Below are positions 10,164 to 21,943 of a stretch of DNA of 64,000 bases, piece by piece. Position numbers and translations under genes: made by a program. This DNA comes from Lojkania enalia. Its lineage: Eukaryota; Ascomycota; Dothideomycetes; Pleosporales. Within the stretch, counting starts at the first letter, position 1, and each line of letters starts with the position of its first letter. Location of the stretch: positions 189,015-253,014 of the forward strand of contig ML986579.1 of NCBI GenBank assembly GCA_010094045.1, given 5' to 3'. The notes beneath the pieces were generated by a model. The model was not told where the DNA came from and made no database searches. It saw only the letters and a list, made by a program, of their open reading frames with translations.

Positions 10164-11036
10164 GATGACTATACTCGGCGGCGCGGATATAAGAGGGTTT
10201 ACTGTAGACCCTATGTGCTTTCTTTGGCAACGATAGTGTGGTGAAAACGGTATCGGCCGAACAGCCGAGGTTTAGATTTCCAGGTCTCACTCTCCTCAGC
10301 TCGCGCGCACAAAAGGAGGAAGTAGAGGCGGTGTACGAGAAACAGCCTAGATGATTCTCGAATATCGGAATGCTCGGGAATGGCGTAGCAACTGGGATAT
10401 ATTCGCCTCTGCGCGTGTTCCTAAATGAATCGATGGGAAGGGTTTGAGGTGTCTGGCATTGGGGTTTATGTCCATCTTGGAGGGAGGCACGTCTAGTTGA
10501 TCGGTGTCTAATAGCTCCGAAGCCGACGGCGCGGCTCGACATCCGTGCTATCATTTTGCAGTCACAATCAACGTCACCTTGAAACTTCTACATCAAGCCG
10601 GATTTCACGCCTATGTCTAGCTAGGTAGAGGTTATAGGATCGACTCGGACCTTGGCATGATGTCTAGGTAATTTCTAAACTGGTGGGCTTACAAGTAGTG
10701 TAACCGCCCTCTCTCAAGCGGGAACTTTCCGCTTGACAACAGCATCCGCTGTATTTCTACCTGCTACTAGATTCGCTAACTGGACTGAGAGGATCCGGTT
10801 GATGTACACCGCATGTAAGAAGATGTTTTGAGTCACAAAACGACTGATTTCATTGCTACTGAATTCAAGCGACGGCGCCTAGCTAGGGTATAGAACGGTC
10901 CACAAGATTCAAAGTGACCAATTTGATCCGTAACGGGAGCGTAATGAGTCCCTTACAAGACCACATCCAGCGGACCATATTCTTCAAGGTATCTATGGAC
11001 GGTTATATTCAAATCTAGATGGCTTGTTGGCGAGAC
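10164..11036. other. Intergenic, EMC6 promoter
   Basis: Spacer upstream of EMC6 in a minus-strand tandem. A minus frame covering 10054-10554 overlaps the EMC6 first exon in another frame and shows no domain. No other gene is visible. Confidence 0.5.
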
Positions 11037-11864
11037 TCACTGCTGCAACGGACTCGGAAGCGTGTAGTCTGTGATCAGACTTGCTGAACGCAAATACTCC
11101 AAAGCTTGTCGAAAATATTGTTCGTTGGCTCGAGCTGATGAAACGTTGCCTAAACTCATATACGCTTCGGCAGCCTTGATCAACCTTTAGTATCTGGCTG
11201 TTAAAATGGGTGGCGTGCTCACCGTTGATAGTAGATCACCGTGAATCTTGTTTTGTGCCTGAGCTGTGTTGACAGCGCGCTTGAGGTACTCGGTTGCCGG
11301 GAGAAGGATTCCTCGAGCTTCAACGTAATCAGCAGTATGAAGCCTATCTTCTGCCTCTCGTTCCGCCCTAAACGCCTGCTGCTCTTCCTCGCTACGAGAT
11401 AGCGGATATTCTTGGCTGCCATGACCACTACCACTACTGGACGAGGTCCGTTCAGCTTGATGTATCTTTGCAAGAGATTTTTGAGCTCGGAGGAGCCAGT
11501 TCTTCCCAACCACTACTGAACATTAGCTATATCCCATTAACGAGCCGGTATTCATACACATGAGAATACCAACGTCGTCTGGATAGAGTTGGAGCAGAGC
11601 CAACGCCTGCCTAAGACACCAATCTGCAATGTCGCCAACGCCACCATTGTCAGCATCAGCAAAAGCCACCCGCTGAAAAACGTTGATCAGTGGAAACTGC
11701 CATCTCTTACGGGCCTCATCGGGGGTAGAGTCAGTAATGTCAAGCGAAGCAGTGATGTTTCTGATAATGTGGAGCTGGTCTCGCCAGCTGTGAGGAGCCG
11801 CATCAAGAGTTGAAGAAATGAGGTCCACGGTGGACATAAGAGAGTTGATCATATGCTCATCCAT
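11037..11864 (-). CDS. Conserved fungal protein with TPR-like helices, function unknown
   Basis: Three exons, 11864-11558, 11512-11223 and 11174-11037, encode 244 aa with all phases closing. Introns are 45 and 48 nt. The start is placed at MDEHMINSLMSTVDLI rather than at an ATG 28 codons upstream, because that leader is hydrophobic and Cys-rich and looks like 5' UTR. The chain is mostly helical: DWCLRQALALLQLYPDD, then a Ser/Gly linker, then DYVEARGILLPATEYLKRAV and AAEAYMSLGNVSSARANEQY. The pattern of paired amphipathic helices suggests a small tetratricopeptide-like fold. I recognise the type as a protein widespread in filamentous fungi but know no assigned function. It is the last of a run of minus-strand genes and is divergent from the vezatin-like gene. 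Confidence 0.8.
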
Positions 11865-13549
11865 TGGTATAAGCCACAGTAGTGTAAAGACAAGAGTTTG
11901 AGGACAGTGTTGAAGTTTCCAGCGAAAGCAATGAAGTGATGAGAGCAATACTAAGGTGACAAAGAGTAAAGGGGGTGCTGATTTTGTATAACGGGGCTAG
12001 AGATCAACTTTAGGTTAAAAGAGATTTGGGACGTTCAGATCGAGACAAGGGTGACAGAAACCACGGATACAAAAGCCCAGCCATCCAAGGTGATAGGCTA
12101 AAAGATACCTGCCTTACTCTTTGAACAAACAGATAGAAATATGACTTAGTGGGGGTTCGACAAGGGGCAGAAGGCTCTGGCAACTATGAGGGTTTGATGC
12201 AGACCCCTGGGTACACCATGCAGTGTATAAGCCTTGGTGTTCGTGAGAAACGCTATATCTAGACAGCTAATCTAACTTATCCTGGTGGAAATGTTGCCAC
12301 ATGATGTGGACGAAGCGGAAGAGTAGGAGGATAGTCATATCAGCTATGAGCGCCGCGCCGTCGATGTGGCGAGTCGTGCAGTGTGTTTCCAAAAGTGGCA
12401 CCAAGCACAGAGCGCTGGTCAAGCTTCTTTCGTCACGAGCTGCTCGTCATAGACAGGGACACGGCGTGTGGTACAGCGGGTATGTGGATGTGTTCAACAC
12501 GAAAAGGTCACAGCTTAGTCAAAACAGAATCGAGATGTCTAGAAAATCGAGGACTTGTGATCATATGTAAAGAAACATATTTTGAGAGGCCTTGTAGCTT
12601 CCCACCGTGGAAGATTGGAAATAACGATTGATGTCCGGGTATCATGGCAAAAGGCTCGAGTAGGTTTGTGCTGTTCGGGAGGTCCATGTCTTTGTCAGCA
12701 TTCCAATAACATCCCCACGGGCAAAAAAAGGCCCGGCTACTCCCGCCAGAAAAGCTCCCAGGACGAAAAGCCGACATGTCGTGGTCGTACGAGCATAGGA
12801 ATCACTACTCCCGGCCGCTCCGATCGGTGATAGATTCGTTCGAAGTTACGAGTGTAAGGCTGTGTTGAGCTGATTTCGTCCATCCGTCCAGGCACCAGAC
12901 AGAATGCTCGACTCAGTGGTTTGATGGTTTGTAACGCGTAGTCATCAGGTTGCCAGGCACACCAGTTTGCGGGCATGCAGAGAAAAGTGACAATCTAGTG
13001 TGAAGCGCAGATCGAGCGACCTAGGACACTGTGGCGGCATCGCTTGTGAGAGGGCTACTATGGCGCCTTGCGCGCATTTGTCATAGAAGATCACAGTCGA
13101 CAACTGTGACGTTGGCGCCTAGCTGAGGATGAAGGCAAGGCTAGTCGTAGATTGGGGTTCCATCGTCGTCCTCGACTTAAGGTGCATTTCAAGAGTCACT
13201 TCAGATGACGCCTAGGCCATGTTGCCAGCAGCCAACCACACGGCGGTTCATCTCCGCCCGACTGGTGCCGTTGACCCCAGTTCGCCCCCCCTTGCTGTGC
13301 CCAAATTGTTTGTCCAACCGCCGACAATGCACAGCCGATCTACCACTCCTCCTCTCGTCTCGCGATCCACGCCTCCAGATATTCGCCGATTGCCCGCACA
13401 ATTGCGTTGCGCACCACGTCTTACCGCCCTGTCCGAGCAATCCCTTGGAAACCGGCAGCAGCAACTGCGTGACGTTCTGGGCATGCAGCTTTGAGCGCGT
13501 GCCGCCCGAAGCGAACCGCTCCGCCGTTGTCGCCGCCGCGTGAAAGTTG
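11865..13549. other. Divergent promoter region, no gene seen
   Basis: 1.7 kb between the unknown TPR-like gene and the vezatin-like gene. Short frames on both strands (for example plus 12301-12570 and plus 13205-13543) carry no recognisable domain and overlap one another. The last 350 bases are GC-rich. Confidence 0.5.
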
Positions 13550-15556
13550 ATGGAGAACTTTGTTCATGAAGACTCACCGTTGGCGGAGTTTCTAGAAGGC
13601 ACGCTTGAACCATGGACATCGACAGTTCCATTATGAATCAGGTTGTACTGACCGTCCCCGTAGGTGAAGGAAGAGGTAGCTCCCTTCCGTCCCGTACCGC
13701 ATCCTCATGCCCATCGCCCCATACCGAGAGCTTCGCGCCTCGAGGCCCTTCGACGCTGCAGGCAAGGATACGCGACAAGCTTCCAAAGCCTTTGCGCATA
13801 CAAACAGGCTATCATGGCTCGGTCGCACGCATACACCATGCCTGCTCCGTATGTTAACCCTGGGCCGTCCACCAACCATAGCTAATACATGACCTTTAGA
13901 GAGCAGTGAACTCGCGACTAGGGCGTGCAGACAATGAGCGGTTCCTCGAGCACTTTCGTTACCTCCTCGTTGCCTCTCAGCTTATAGGGGAGCAAGGGGG
14001 ACTGCGGGCCTCTTCCATCCCACACTTCGCGACTGAGGGACGAACCCAGCCGCAGGAACTCAAGCTCGCCACCACGAATCTCACCGGCGCAGCCCTAACG
14101 GGAGCGACCGCCTTCTTGCTGGTATGGCTCTTACACTGGTCCCGAAGCCGAGCCTCTGGGTTCGGCAAAGGTAGATTCGTAATCGTCCTTGCGGTATTTA
14201 CTATAGTGGCAACAACCTTCTATGCATATGCACGTAGGCAGTGGCTGCAATACCTTCGACAGCAATCAGTGGACGGGGCTTCGGTCCTTGTGACAAACTT
14301 GCAGGCTTTTGAGGCCTCGACGTCTTCAGCCCTTGCTTTAATTCAGGAGGTGGAGCTTGTCTCTCGGGGATATCGTCTGTTAGTATCCCCTTTTAAGCTA
14401 CGAACAAGGATTTTTCTGACTTTACTGCAGTAGTAGTCCTCTTCCGCCCATTTCGAGAATCGAAGAGAAGGGCCAAGCGCGCCGTTGTCACCGCCTTCGT
14501 CGGAGTCTCCGTGCCGCATTTGCAGATACCATACCCACTTTTGCGAAGCAATGTGGAATTCTCAAGGAACTTGTCGAAGAAGACGATTTAGAGAAATACC
14601 TAGATGTATACGACATCAATAATCCTGACCTACAGGAGGCGGCCCAGGGATACTCCGAATTAGAATTTGAGGATAAGGAGACACTAAAGGTACTTCGGAT
14701 ATTGCAATACCGCCTATCCACACTGAGGCGTGTGTACTTGTGCTCACTGCTAGCTCTAGAAGCTGATGGCGGAAAACCTGACTTCGTCCGATGGAGCATA
14801 GCTGTAGAATCTATGAAGGCTCTTGCAGGTCCAACGGGCGAGTGGAGTGAAAGGATCAATCAAATATTTGGTGAAGAGGAGCAATTTGTTTTGCCGTCTC
14901 CACAGAAAACACACCCAACCCCTGGGCGGGAGCGTCTGCGTAACTCCGTTAGGAAGCTCAGCTCACTTTCCCAGGGAATTCGTGGTCTGCAAGCGAAAAT
15001 GCAAATCCTGCGCGAAGAGTCCAATAAAAGCTTGGAAGAGTCTGAGGATGTGACGGAGCTCGTATCTCACCTCATGGCGCAATATGAGTCCATTGGCGCG
15101 GATCTAAAAAGTTTAGTCCAGGCTTGGGAAGCCGGAAAGAATGCCCTTGCACTCAATATTGACCGGCATGAACGACGAATCTCACAAGCCTCTAGCGGTC
15201 TACGATCACCGGTCCCCAGTCTGGGCGGGCTCACCGCCGTCGACGAAGGCAGTCCATCTGATGCCCTACGCGCCTTGAACGGGGATCTCCTGAGCCCTCA
15301 GCAATCTGCACCTTCTAGCGTAGAAGGAAGTAATTCCGATGACGAGGTTTTCGAAGCTATAGCCATTCCACGAACCCGTCCTCGCATGTCGAGGGAGGAG
15401 CGGATGATTAAGATTCAAGAAGATCGTGCCCGGCAGGCGTCCTTCCGAGAACAGAGGGAAACGAGTAATAATATGCTAAAAGAGTTGGAGTCGGTAATTA
15501 ACCTACGACCGCAAAGGGCGAGCTTTACGCCGGGTGCTAGGGTAACGAGTCTGTGA
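13550..15556 (+). CDS. Vezatin-like (Inp2-type) peroxisomal membrane protein
   Basis: Proposed exons are 13550-13624, 13664-13848, 13902-14378 and 14431-15556, giving 620 aa. The protein begins MENFVHEDSPLAEFLEG and resembles the fungal family described as carrying the myosin-binding motif of peroxisomes (Pfam Vezatin; yeast Inp2, which links peroxisomes to Myo2 for inheritance). Two transmembrane segments lie near residues 148-170 (ATAFLLVWLLHW) and 178-198 (FVIVLAVFTIVATTFYAYA). A long helical C-terminal region follows, with LQYRLSTLRRVYLCSLLALE and a coiled-coil stretch. The last three exons join cleanly. The first intron is doubtful: it is only 39 nt with a poor GTTCCA donor, although its CTGAC branch and TAG acceptor look real. 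Confidence 0.82.
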
Positions 15557-18066
15557 TTTTATTTTTCCTGTCTGATCCTCAAATAGCGCGCCTATTTGTT
15601 TTTTTTTTTTTTTTTCTCATTTCGAATCCTCGCAGCTATATGAATGGTTTCTTTTGTCTTAAACTAGAGCACCGGAGTTGTGAGGATTTACGAGCTGAAA
15701 AAGTAATGTTCGAGCGATAGATGAATCGGCGAATTTTTGTTTCACATATGGCCACATTTGAGTAGCAAGGGTGGGGTGTCTATCACATTTCTTATGCATT
15801 TTTTAGGCGAATTTTTGGATAGGGATCGGTTGGAAGTGGGTTCGTTCCCAATGGTGTTCCGAGCTACACACCTAGATACCTAACTCATATTCCTTAGAAA
15901 GCAACGTAATGTTCAATTTGAAATGATATGTTTTCTCTTGGGTCCCATCAGTTCGAGATGGGAGTTTATTCTCTATTCGGCGGGTGGACGGTCCTGGGCT
16001 ACCTCAAGTTTTGCGCTAGGGATGCTTCGGGCGGCACTGCAGACGAGTAGCTGGTAGCAGCTGAAAAGCCTCGAACTTGTGTACTTGGATGTACGATAAT
16101 GATCTCATAGAGAACAATCTAGTGCCGAAGGCGTGAAGACTATAGTATTTTACTCCCAACATGACTAGTCGTTAATATGTATGGCGTATATATGGTTGTA
16201 TTTGAGACGCTGGGTGAATTTGGAGCTATTCGTTGAATAGAGAACGTAGATAATAAAGGAGGATTGCAACGAATTCAGGAATCAACGAGCCCGTCTCGAG
16301 AATTAACGTTATACAACTTGAACAAATATTACACTCCATGGGAGTAATTGTTCTCATCTACCTCCTGTTTGTCCTTTGAAAGTGGTTTATGCCCGAAGAT
16401 AAGAGCAGCAGGGTTCAATAGGGCGGGCGAAGCGCGGCTTGAGCGGCAACCGTCTTGCAGTCCTTCAGATAGATTCAGCCCGCAGATCGAAGGTGCATGA
16501 GCTACTTTGCGCGTAGAATCAATGTGCTGTGCAGGTCTCGACACATAGAGATAGAACACTGGCCTTACTTGTGGTACTTCGTAGCAACCGTACCTCCAAT
16601 CTTGATCTCCTTGAGCACCACGTTGACACGTATACCTCGTCGTATTGGGCTCTCCCCCCCGGTCATTCGTGGAAAGCCCACGACTTTCCCTGCAATTGTA
16701 TGTTGTGCGCCGCGCCTAGCCTTCAAGGAATAGCTACTGAAACACAACCAAACCGATGTGGCTGGCGAGAAAGGTGTCTGAGGATAGGCCGCCTGCAAGC
16801 CGCAAGCGAGCTTGGCGAGAGGTCTCTAGTGGAGGATGAATGTGATAGATTCGGGATTGCTATCTTTGGAAAGTATAGGATTCCTTGCGTGATTCTCGTA
16901 GGCCTGATTAGTGGGTTACCACCTTGGGCTATATTGGTTTTGCGGAGTCTTGAGATACCAGTAATGGGAAAGTTCGGCCTAAAGACGGCTTGAAGATTGT
17001 GGGCATGGTTCCGCCCAGCGCGTTATGAGTACTCCGTAGATTGTGAGTGAGCTCTGTGTACAGTCCCGCGGATGTGGGGGAGGATCCTGTTGGTGTGATT
17101 AAAGGCATCTCGACGCGCCTCTTGTGCATCTCAGTCCACACAGGACGATCGCCGTGTTTGCCCCTCGCTCAGTGGGTAGAGCGACTCAACGTTTGCTTTT
17201 CCTCCTTTGTGCCGTTTATGCAGCCATTATGCATGTGCTACACATTGTGGCTAATTGCCAAAAGGCGATCAACCAGACGCCTTTCGCCCCCGTGTTTCTA
17301 GCACAGCATCTAAGATATATTATCCCAAACACGTTGAATCATAGAAAAAACGCGTGAGGGGAAGAGGTGACTGAAACTTCGCAACAATCTGCCCATTTTG
17401 ATGGGCTTTTGGTCCTTTAGGGGGCTCGTGCTGAACATCTCGCCTGAACAAGGGGAGAAAGTCTCGAGCAGATGAAGGAACGTCAACTCTTTCGACAAAC
17501 TTTGCATCCATGGCGAAAAAGGGGCCCAGAATCAGCCCTGCGCCCATTAGCTATAAAGAGGCAAGTCAGGGTGGGACGGATGGCTGTGGGACTGAGACTC
17601 CAGACCAGGGTGGGCCTAGTTACTACCCACTCTAAACCCTCTCACCCGACCCACTCTAGAAACCTTTTCTCAACCTCATCTATCCCCGCTCTCGAAATTC
17701 GAAAACGCTCTCACCCTACCACGTTCCTCCCCGTGGGAAGTATCCATCCGCAAGTGTAGTATTCGATCCGCTGTTGAAACTATATCAAAGAACTCTCGGG
17801 TACCACTGGACGATACCTGCAAGCACCCTCCACTGAAGATTGGTTTTCGGTCACCAGGTTGCGATAAATGCTTTTTGACTAGAACAAGGGCTGTGATCAA
17901 CAATAGAAACATTCTTCTAGGCGTAAATACTTAGCAACTATCTTGATCCATCGTCCTCTGTAATATTTCGGTAGCTCTAGACGATGCCACAAGCCTCCTC
18001 GTTCAAGTTCGGTTGACCAAAGACTATTGAAGACCTTATCTAAGGTTCTAGTTCTGATCCTAGTCT
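15557..18066. other. Gene-free stretch
   Basis: 2.5 kb between two converging genes. A T-run lies at about 15600-15615. A plus frame of 154 codons (16529-16993) overlaps other frames and has no recognisable domain. A sequence resembling a tRNA D-arm at about 17168-17184 lacks the rest of a tRNA. No transposase or reverse transcriptase motif was seen. Confidence 0.5.
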
Positions 18067-19046
18067 TTATCTCCTTTGGAGTGTCGATACATGGGCCCTT
18101 TTTTTTTGGATCTCGTCACGTGTATGTTTCTTCCTATGGTGCACGAGGAGTCCGTCTGATCTAGCGAAGCTTTTACCGCATATCAGGCAAATGTGGGCGG
18201 GCTTCTTTTTGCCCGGTGCACTACAGTTCTTTGACTTGAGATGCCGCGTAAAGTTTCCTTTTGCGTAAAGACCTTTAAGAGTCTTTCCGCAGTAGCAACA
18301 GGTTATGGAGTTATCCGATGCGTCCTGTAGTGCTGCCGATGGCGGTTGGTTGTCAGTTTGCAGTAGATGATTGGCGGAGAATAGCAAAGAACCATTCAAG
18401 GAAGCTGGTTGGACGTCGTCTTGGGTTTGCTCTCTAGCCTAGCAGTCAGCGTCTTGATTTGAAATCGTAAGTGCGTATGCATACCCTCGATTTACATGCG
18501 GCCCAAGCTCACCCGCGTCCAGACCAGCGCTCTTCTTTAAATGTTCATCGAAGACATATTGGCTACATTGTGGCTATTCAGCTTCCGAGCGCACGAGTAC
18601 AATTTCTGCCTCTATGCAACATACCTTTCAGGATAGCTATCACTTTCCGTCAACCCTACAGCCATCACATTCACTCGTCCATCATTTCCTACCCCCTCCC
18701 AGGTTATTCCTTCCTTCATTATTCCAGAGGATGGTGATTCCGTGTCGAAACCGCTATCGAGCATTGAGTGATTGGAAATATTTTCAAGGGCTGGGACTAA
18801 GTTCGTAGCCAACAAGGACGTGGAATCGACATTTAACTTCAGAGCATCATCTCCTTGTGTTATGAGGAGTTTTGCCAATTGCTGGTCTCTAAAGTATGGT
18901 GAAAGCCGGAGTTTATTCATCGCCGTTATACCTCCTGTCAGATGCGTACTTTGTAGGGGGAACGACAGCATCTGATCATCATGCCATTGTTGTTGATATT
19001 GCTCCGGGCGCTCTCTGTGATCCTGCAGCTGCTCCCTTCTACCCAT
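18067..19046 (-). CDS. Two-finger zinc-finger protein A (paralogue of 21944-23231 and 28343-29532)
   Basis: Exons are 19046-18625, 18562-18485 and 18433-18067, giving 288 aa. Introns are 62 and 51 nt, the second with CGCTGAC branch and CTAG acceptor. The middle exon is 78 nt, a multiple of three, so it could be skipped without a frame change. Both fingers lie in the last exon. Finger 1 is C-x2-C-x15-H-x5-C (CYCGKTLKGLYAKGNFTRH) and finger 2 is C-x2-C-x12-H-x4-H (CLICGKSFARSDGLLVHH). The N-terminal half is polar and Gln-rich with no domain. It is probably a nuclear DNA-binding protein; its target is unknown. Finger 1 ends in Cys where a classical C2H2 finger has His. The second and third members of the family lie in the same gene-poor region on the same strand. 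Confidence 0.78.
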
Positions 19047-21943
19047 GGTGACAAACTCTCCGGCTCGGCGGCTACCCTTTAACCCTTAGTCCTTGTTACT
19101 GGCTAAAACTTGAGCTTTGTCCTTGGCCCAAGACTCCTTAGCCGTACACTATCTTCAAAGGTCACCTTAATGCCTTGAGGCCGTCCAAGTCTACACAGGC
19201 ACGCGTTCTAGGAAAGGGGGTGGATGAGGACGCGTTGGAGCACGATGGTGCACGACGGAGCAAGAGTCGGGATATCTGCCTCTCTGTTCTCTCAATGAGC
19301 TTGAAGGGGTCGATTGTGGTTCGATGGTAGTTTGATATGGAATAGCCTTTAAGAACAACTATGTCGATTGTGGATTGTCAGCTACCCATCAAAAGAACGA
19401 CGAAATGCTAAGGTTCATACCGGCTCCGCTGATTAGTCGGACAGGGGACGAGCCTGTCGCGTCTCTACGTTTGCCCAGCCTAGTGAGATCAATAGATGCT
19501 GCCTCGTTCCTATGCTGTTAAGCACCAGGCCCAGGGTTCCGAGCAATGGTCGGCCGCAACGCAGTAGTAAGGGTGTGTTTTCGGATCAACACTCTAGAAA
19601 GCCATCGTACTACGTAATCACAGACCACGAAGGCTCAAGTAAGGCTCAATCTCACCCCTTAGCTTCATTCTACCAGTGCTTGTTAAACGGTTGCAGACGT
19701 TCGTGCGACTGACTCTTGGTCCCACACCAATCAGACGCGTAAAGAGTAAAATGGCACGAATAGAGGCAACTAACATGATCACGTAAAACGTTCTGGCGTT
19801 ACGATCAACTTCGTCGTTCTCACCTTTATCTACCATTGAGCCTACCACAATAAGCTTAAAGACGGTTGCTTAAGCTGAAGTGCTCGTAGTGCGGTTAACT
19901 GCATTCAGTCCTGTTGGTTTCTCATAAGCCGTGGATTCACGTCGGCGAGGCAGATAAATCAACCAAGGTGGCATACGGCTGAGGCACCCGTCCGACAAAG
20001 ACAGTCTCTTCGAATTATAGCGGGGTCTCGCCACGGCGTTGTCAAGGCACATATTCCTGTTCCGTCTAAAGTCCCATGGGTGCAAAGCGAGATCCATAGA
20101 GTATATTGCAGAGCTCCCAGAGAGCACGGCATCTCGGAAGGCTGTTTCCCTGCCTTTGTTGTCCTCGAATACGCCTTTACCTAATATTAACAAAATACGG
20201 CATCGCCACACTGGCCACAGATATACGACATCTGGCAACGAAAAGCACTCTATTGGTTTCCTGACTCGCAGAGTTGGGATCAGCAACAAACTCACTAATG
20301 TCTGGTACTCTCCAAAATCTCATTCAGAATTCTGGTCTCGCTTAATCGAGGAGGCGGTATCGTGCACCAATACGTAGCATCTAGCTTGACGCTTCGAATT
20401 CACTACTTGTTGGCATGTCATCTTCTGCGGTGCGCAAATATTACGGCGACTTTAATTACCGAGAGCGGGATATGCGAGATTTTTGAGGGACTGGGGTGGG
20501 GCCTCTGGTCCTGCATTGCACCTGCAAGGGGAGTACGGCACAGCATATGGCCTCCTCCAGAAAAGCCACCACTGCCCTCCTCTCCCTGTCACATGGTTTT
20601 GGGCTCCTCACAACAAGACACCAACACCTCATAAGTTCAGTGAGAGACTTCGTAGTTATTAGCCCAGCTTGAGCACGCACTCCACGAGCGCGTAGTGAAA
20701 CGTCAACTCGTTCGGCCCGAACCTTTTCAGAAACCGACCAGATCATCTATACTATCTTTTCCGAGTCTCACCGTTGCGTTTGAAGCTCTAGGAGCCTCTT
20801 ACCCAATGATTTCTACGTAGCGCCTTCATCCTTACTCCTTGGTCATGCGTCTTTAGCTTCACTTGGCAGCCTTGCTGCCGTCCATACTTACATTCGTTCA
20901 CTCTGGCCCGTGTGTTGGGGGCTAAGCATTGTCACCAGGTTCGGCTTCGTCCTGATCTATCACCGTGGCGCAAAATATTGCGCAATCCCTACAAAGGCCG
21001 CGATATATGCCACATCCCACAATCTAGATGTCTAGGTAATCGGGCTACTCTCGAAACGACCCACGGACAGAAGATAGCCTACCATACATAGCGCGCAATG
21101 CCGGAATTCGGTCTAGTTGACTAGCCGAACGCTACTAGATTATGGTATGGCAGGCGGTGCTTGATCAGCAATGCCCCTTCGAAAGCTCTGCCAGAGAACC
21201 ATACTTCAGATCGGGCAGGAGCAGAGTCGCGGACGACAAAGCCTATCGTGTACCTGGAAATACTTTCGTAATATGAGCCTCAGTCACCATCGAGGCTACC
21301 TGCGGACCCTTGTGTGGCATGAAGGCCAGCCCAAATGTCAGCACTGTACCGACTTGCCGTTTTCGTTATCGAACCTGAATGTTGCCCCTTACCCTCACAT
21401 GTCGCCTTGTGTTCAAGTAACAGTCAGTGGCTTTACCAAGCTTGTGTATTTGACTCAGGTCAAAGACAGTGCCTGAATTGTGTGGACTTGCAACGGCAAG
21501 GAAATCAGCCCGGACCCGCCTCCATCTCTACCAATTCGTTGTTCGAGCGAGGCAGTACTTCAACAGCCACACGCGGTCTGCCCTTTGTTGCGCCCTCTGA
21601 ATGCCTTGCCAGAAATTAAGAGAATCAACGTCATTTCCGCTCCCTCCGATGACGAGGAAGTCTGTTTGCTTACGACTTTGGCGAAAGAATCTTACTATAC
21701 CGTCTGTACGACCCGGAATGCACTCCCCGACGCAGCTACCACCTACCTCGCGGACGCCCTTGAGGCTTCAAATGTGGATGCACTCATCAGTCGATAGCAA
21801 AATAATCTACCGGAGCAATATTTTCCCGAAAGGATTTACGATACTATAAGTAGTGAAAATATTCTAATAGCGAATTTGAAAATCCAGAATTCCGAATCAC
21901 TCAATGAACGCCAACTCCCATCCAACGGCGTTGGCTATGTCGA
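19047..21943. other. Gene-poor spacer between zinc-finger genes A and B
   Basis: 2.9 kb with only short overlapping frames. Two consecutive plus frames at 21171-21476 and 21480-21797 (101 and 105 codons) contain CxxC pairs (KCQHC) and an Asp/Glu/Ala-rich tail. They look slightly more protein-like than their surroundings, but I cannot assign a family or a credible exon structure. No transposon signature was seen. Confidence 0.45.

Noticed and set aside
16529..16993. 154-codon plus frame with hydrophobic end
   Set aside because: No domain, no supporting splice sites, and an equally long overlap on the other strand.
17168..17184. tRNA D-arm-like sequence CGCTCAGTGGGTAGAGCG
   Set aside because: No B-box, no anticodon or acceptor stem that pairs, and no CCA-proximal structure within 80 bases.
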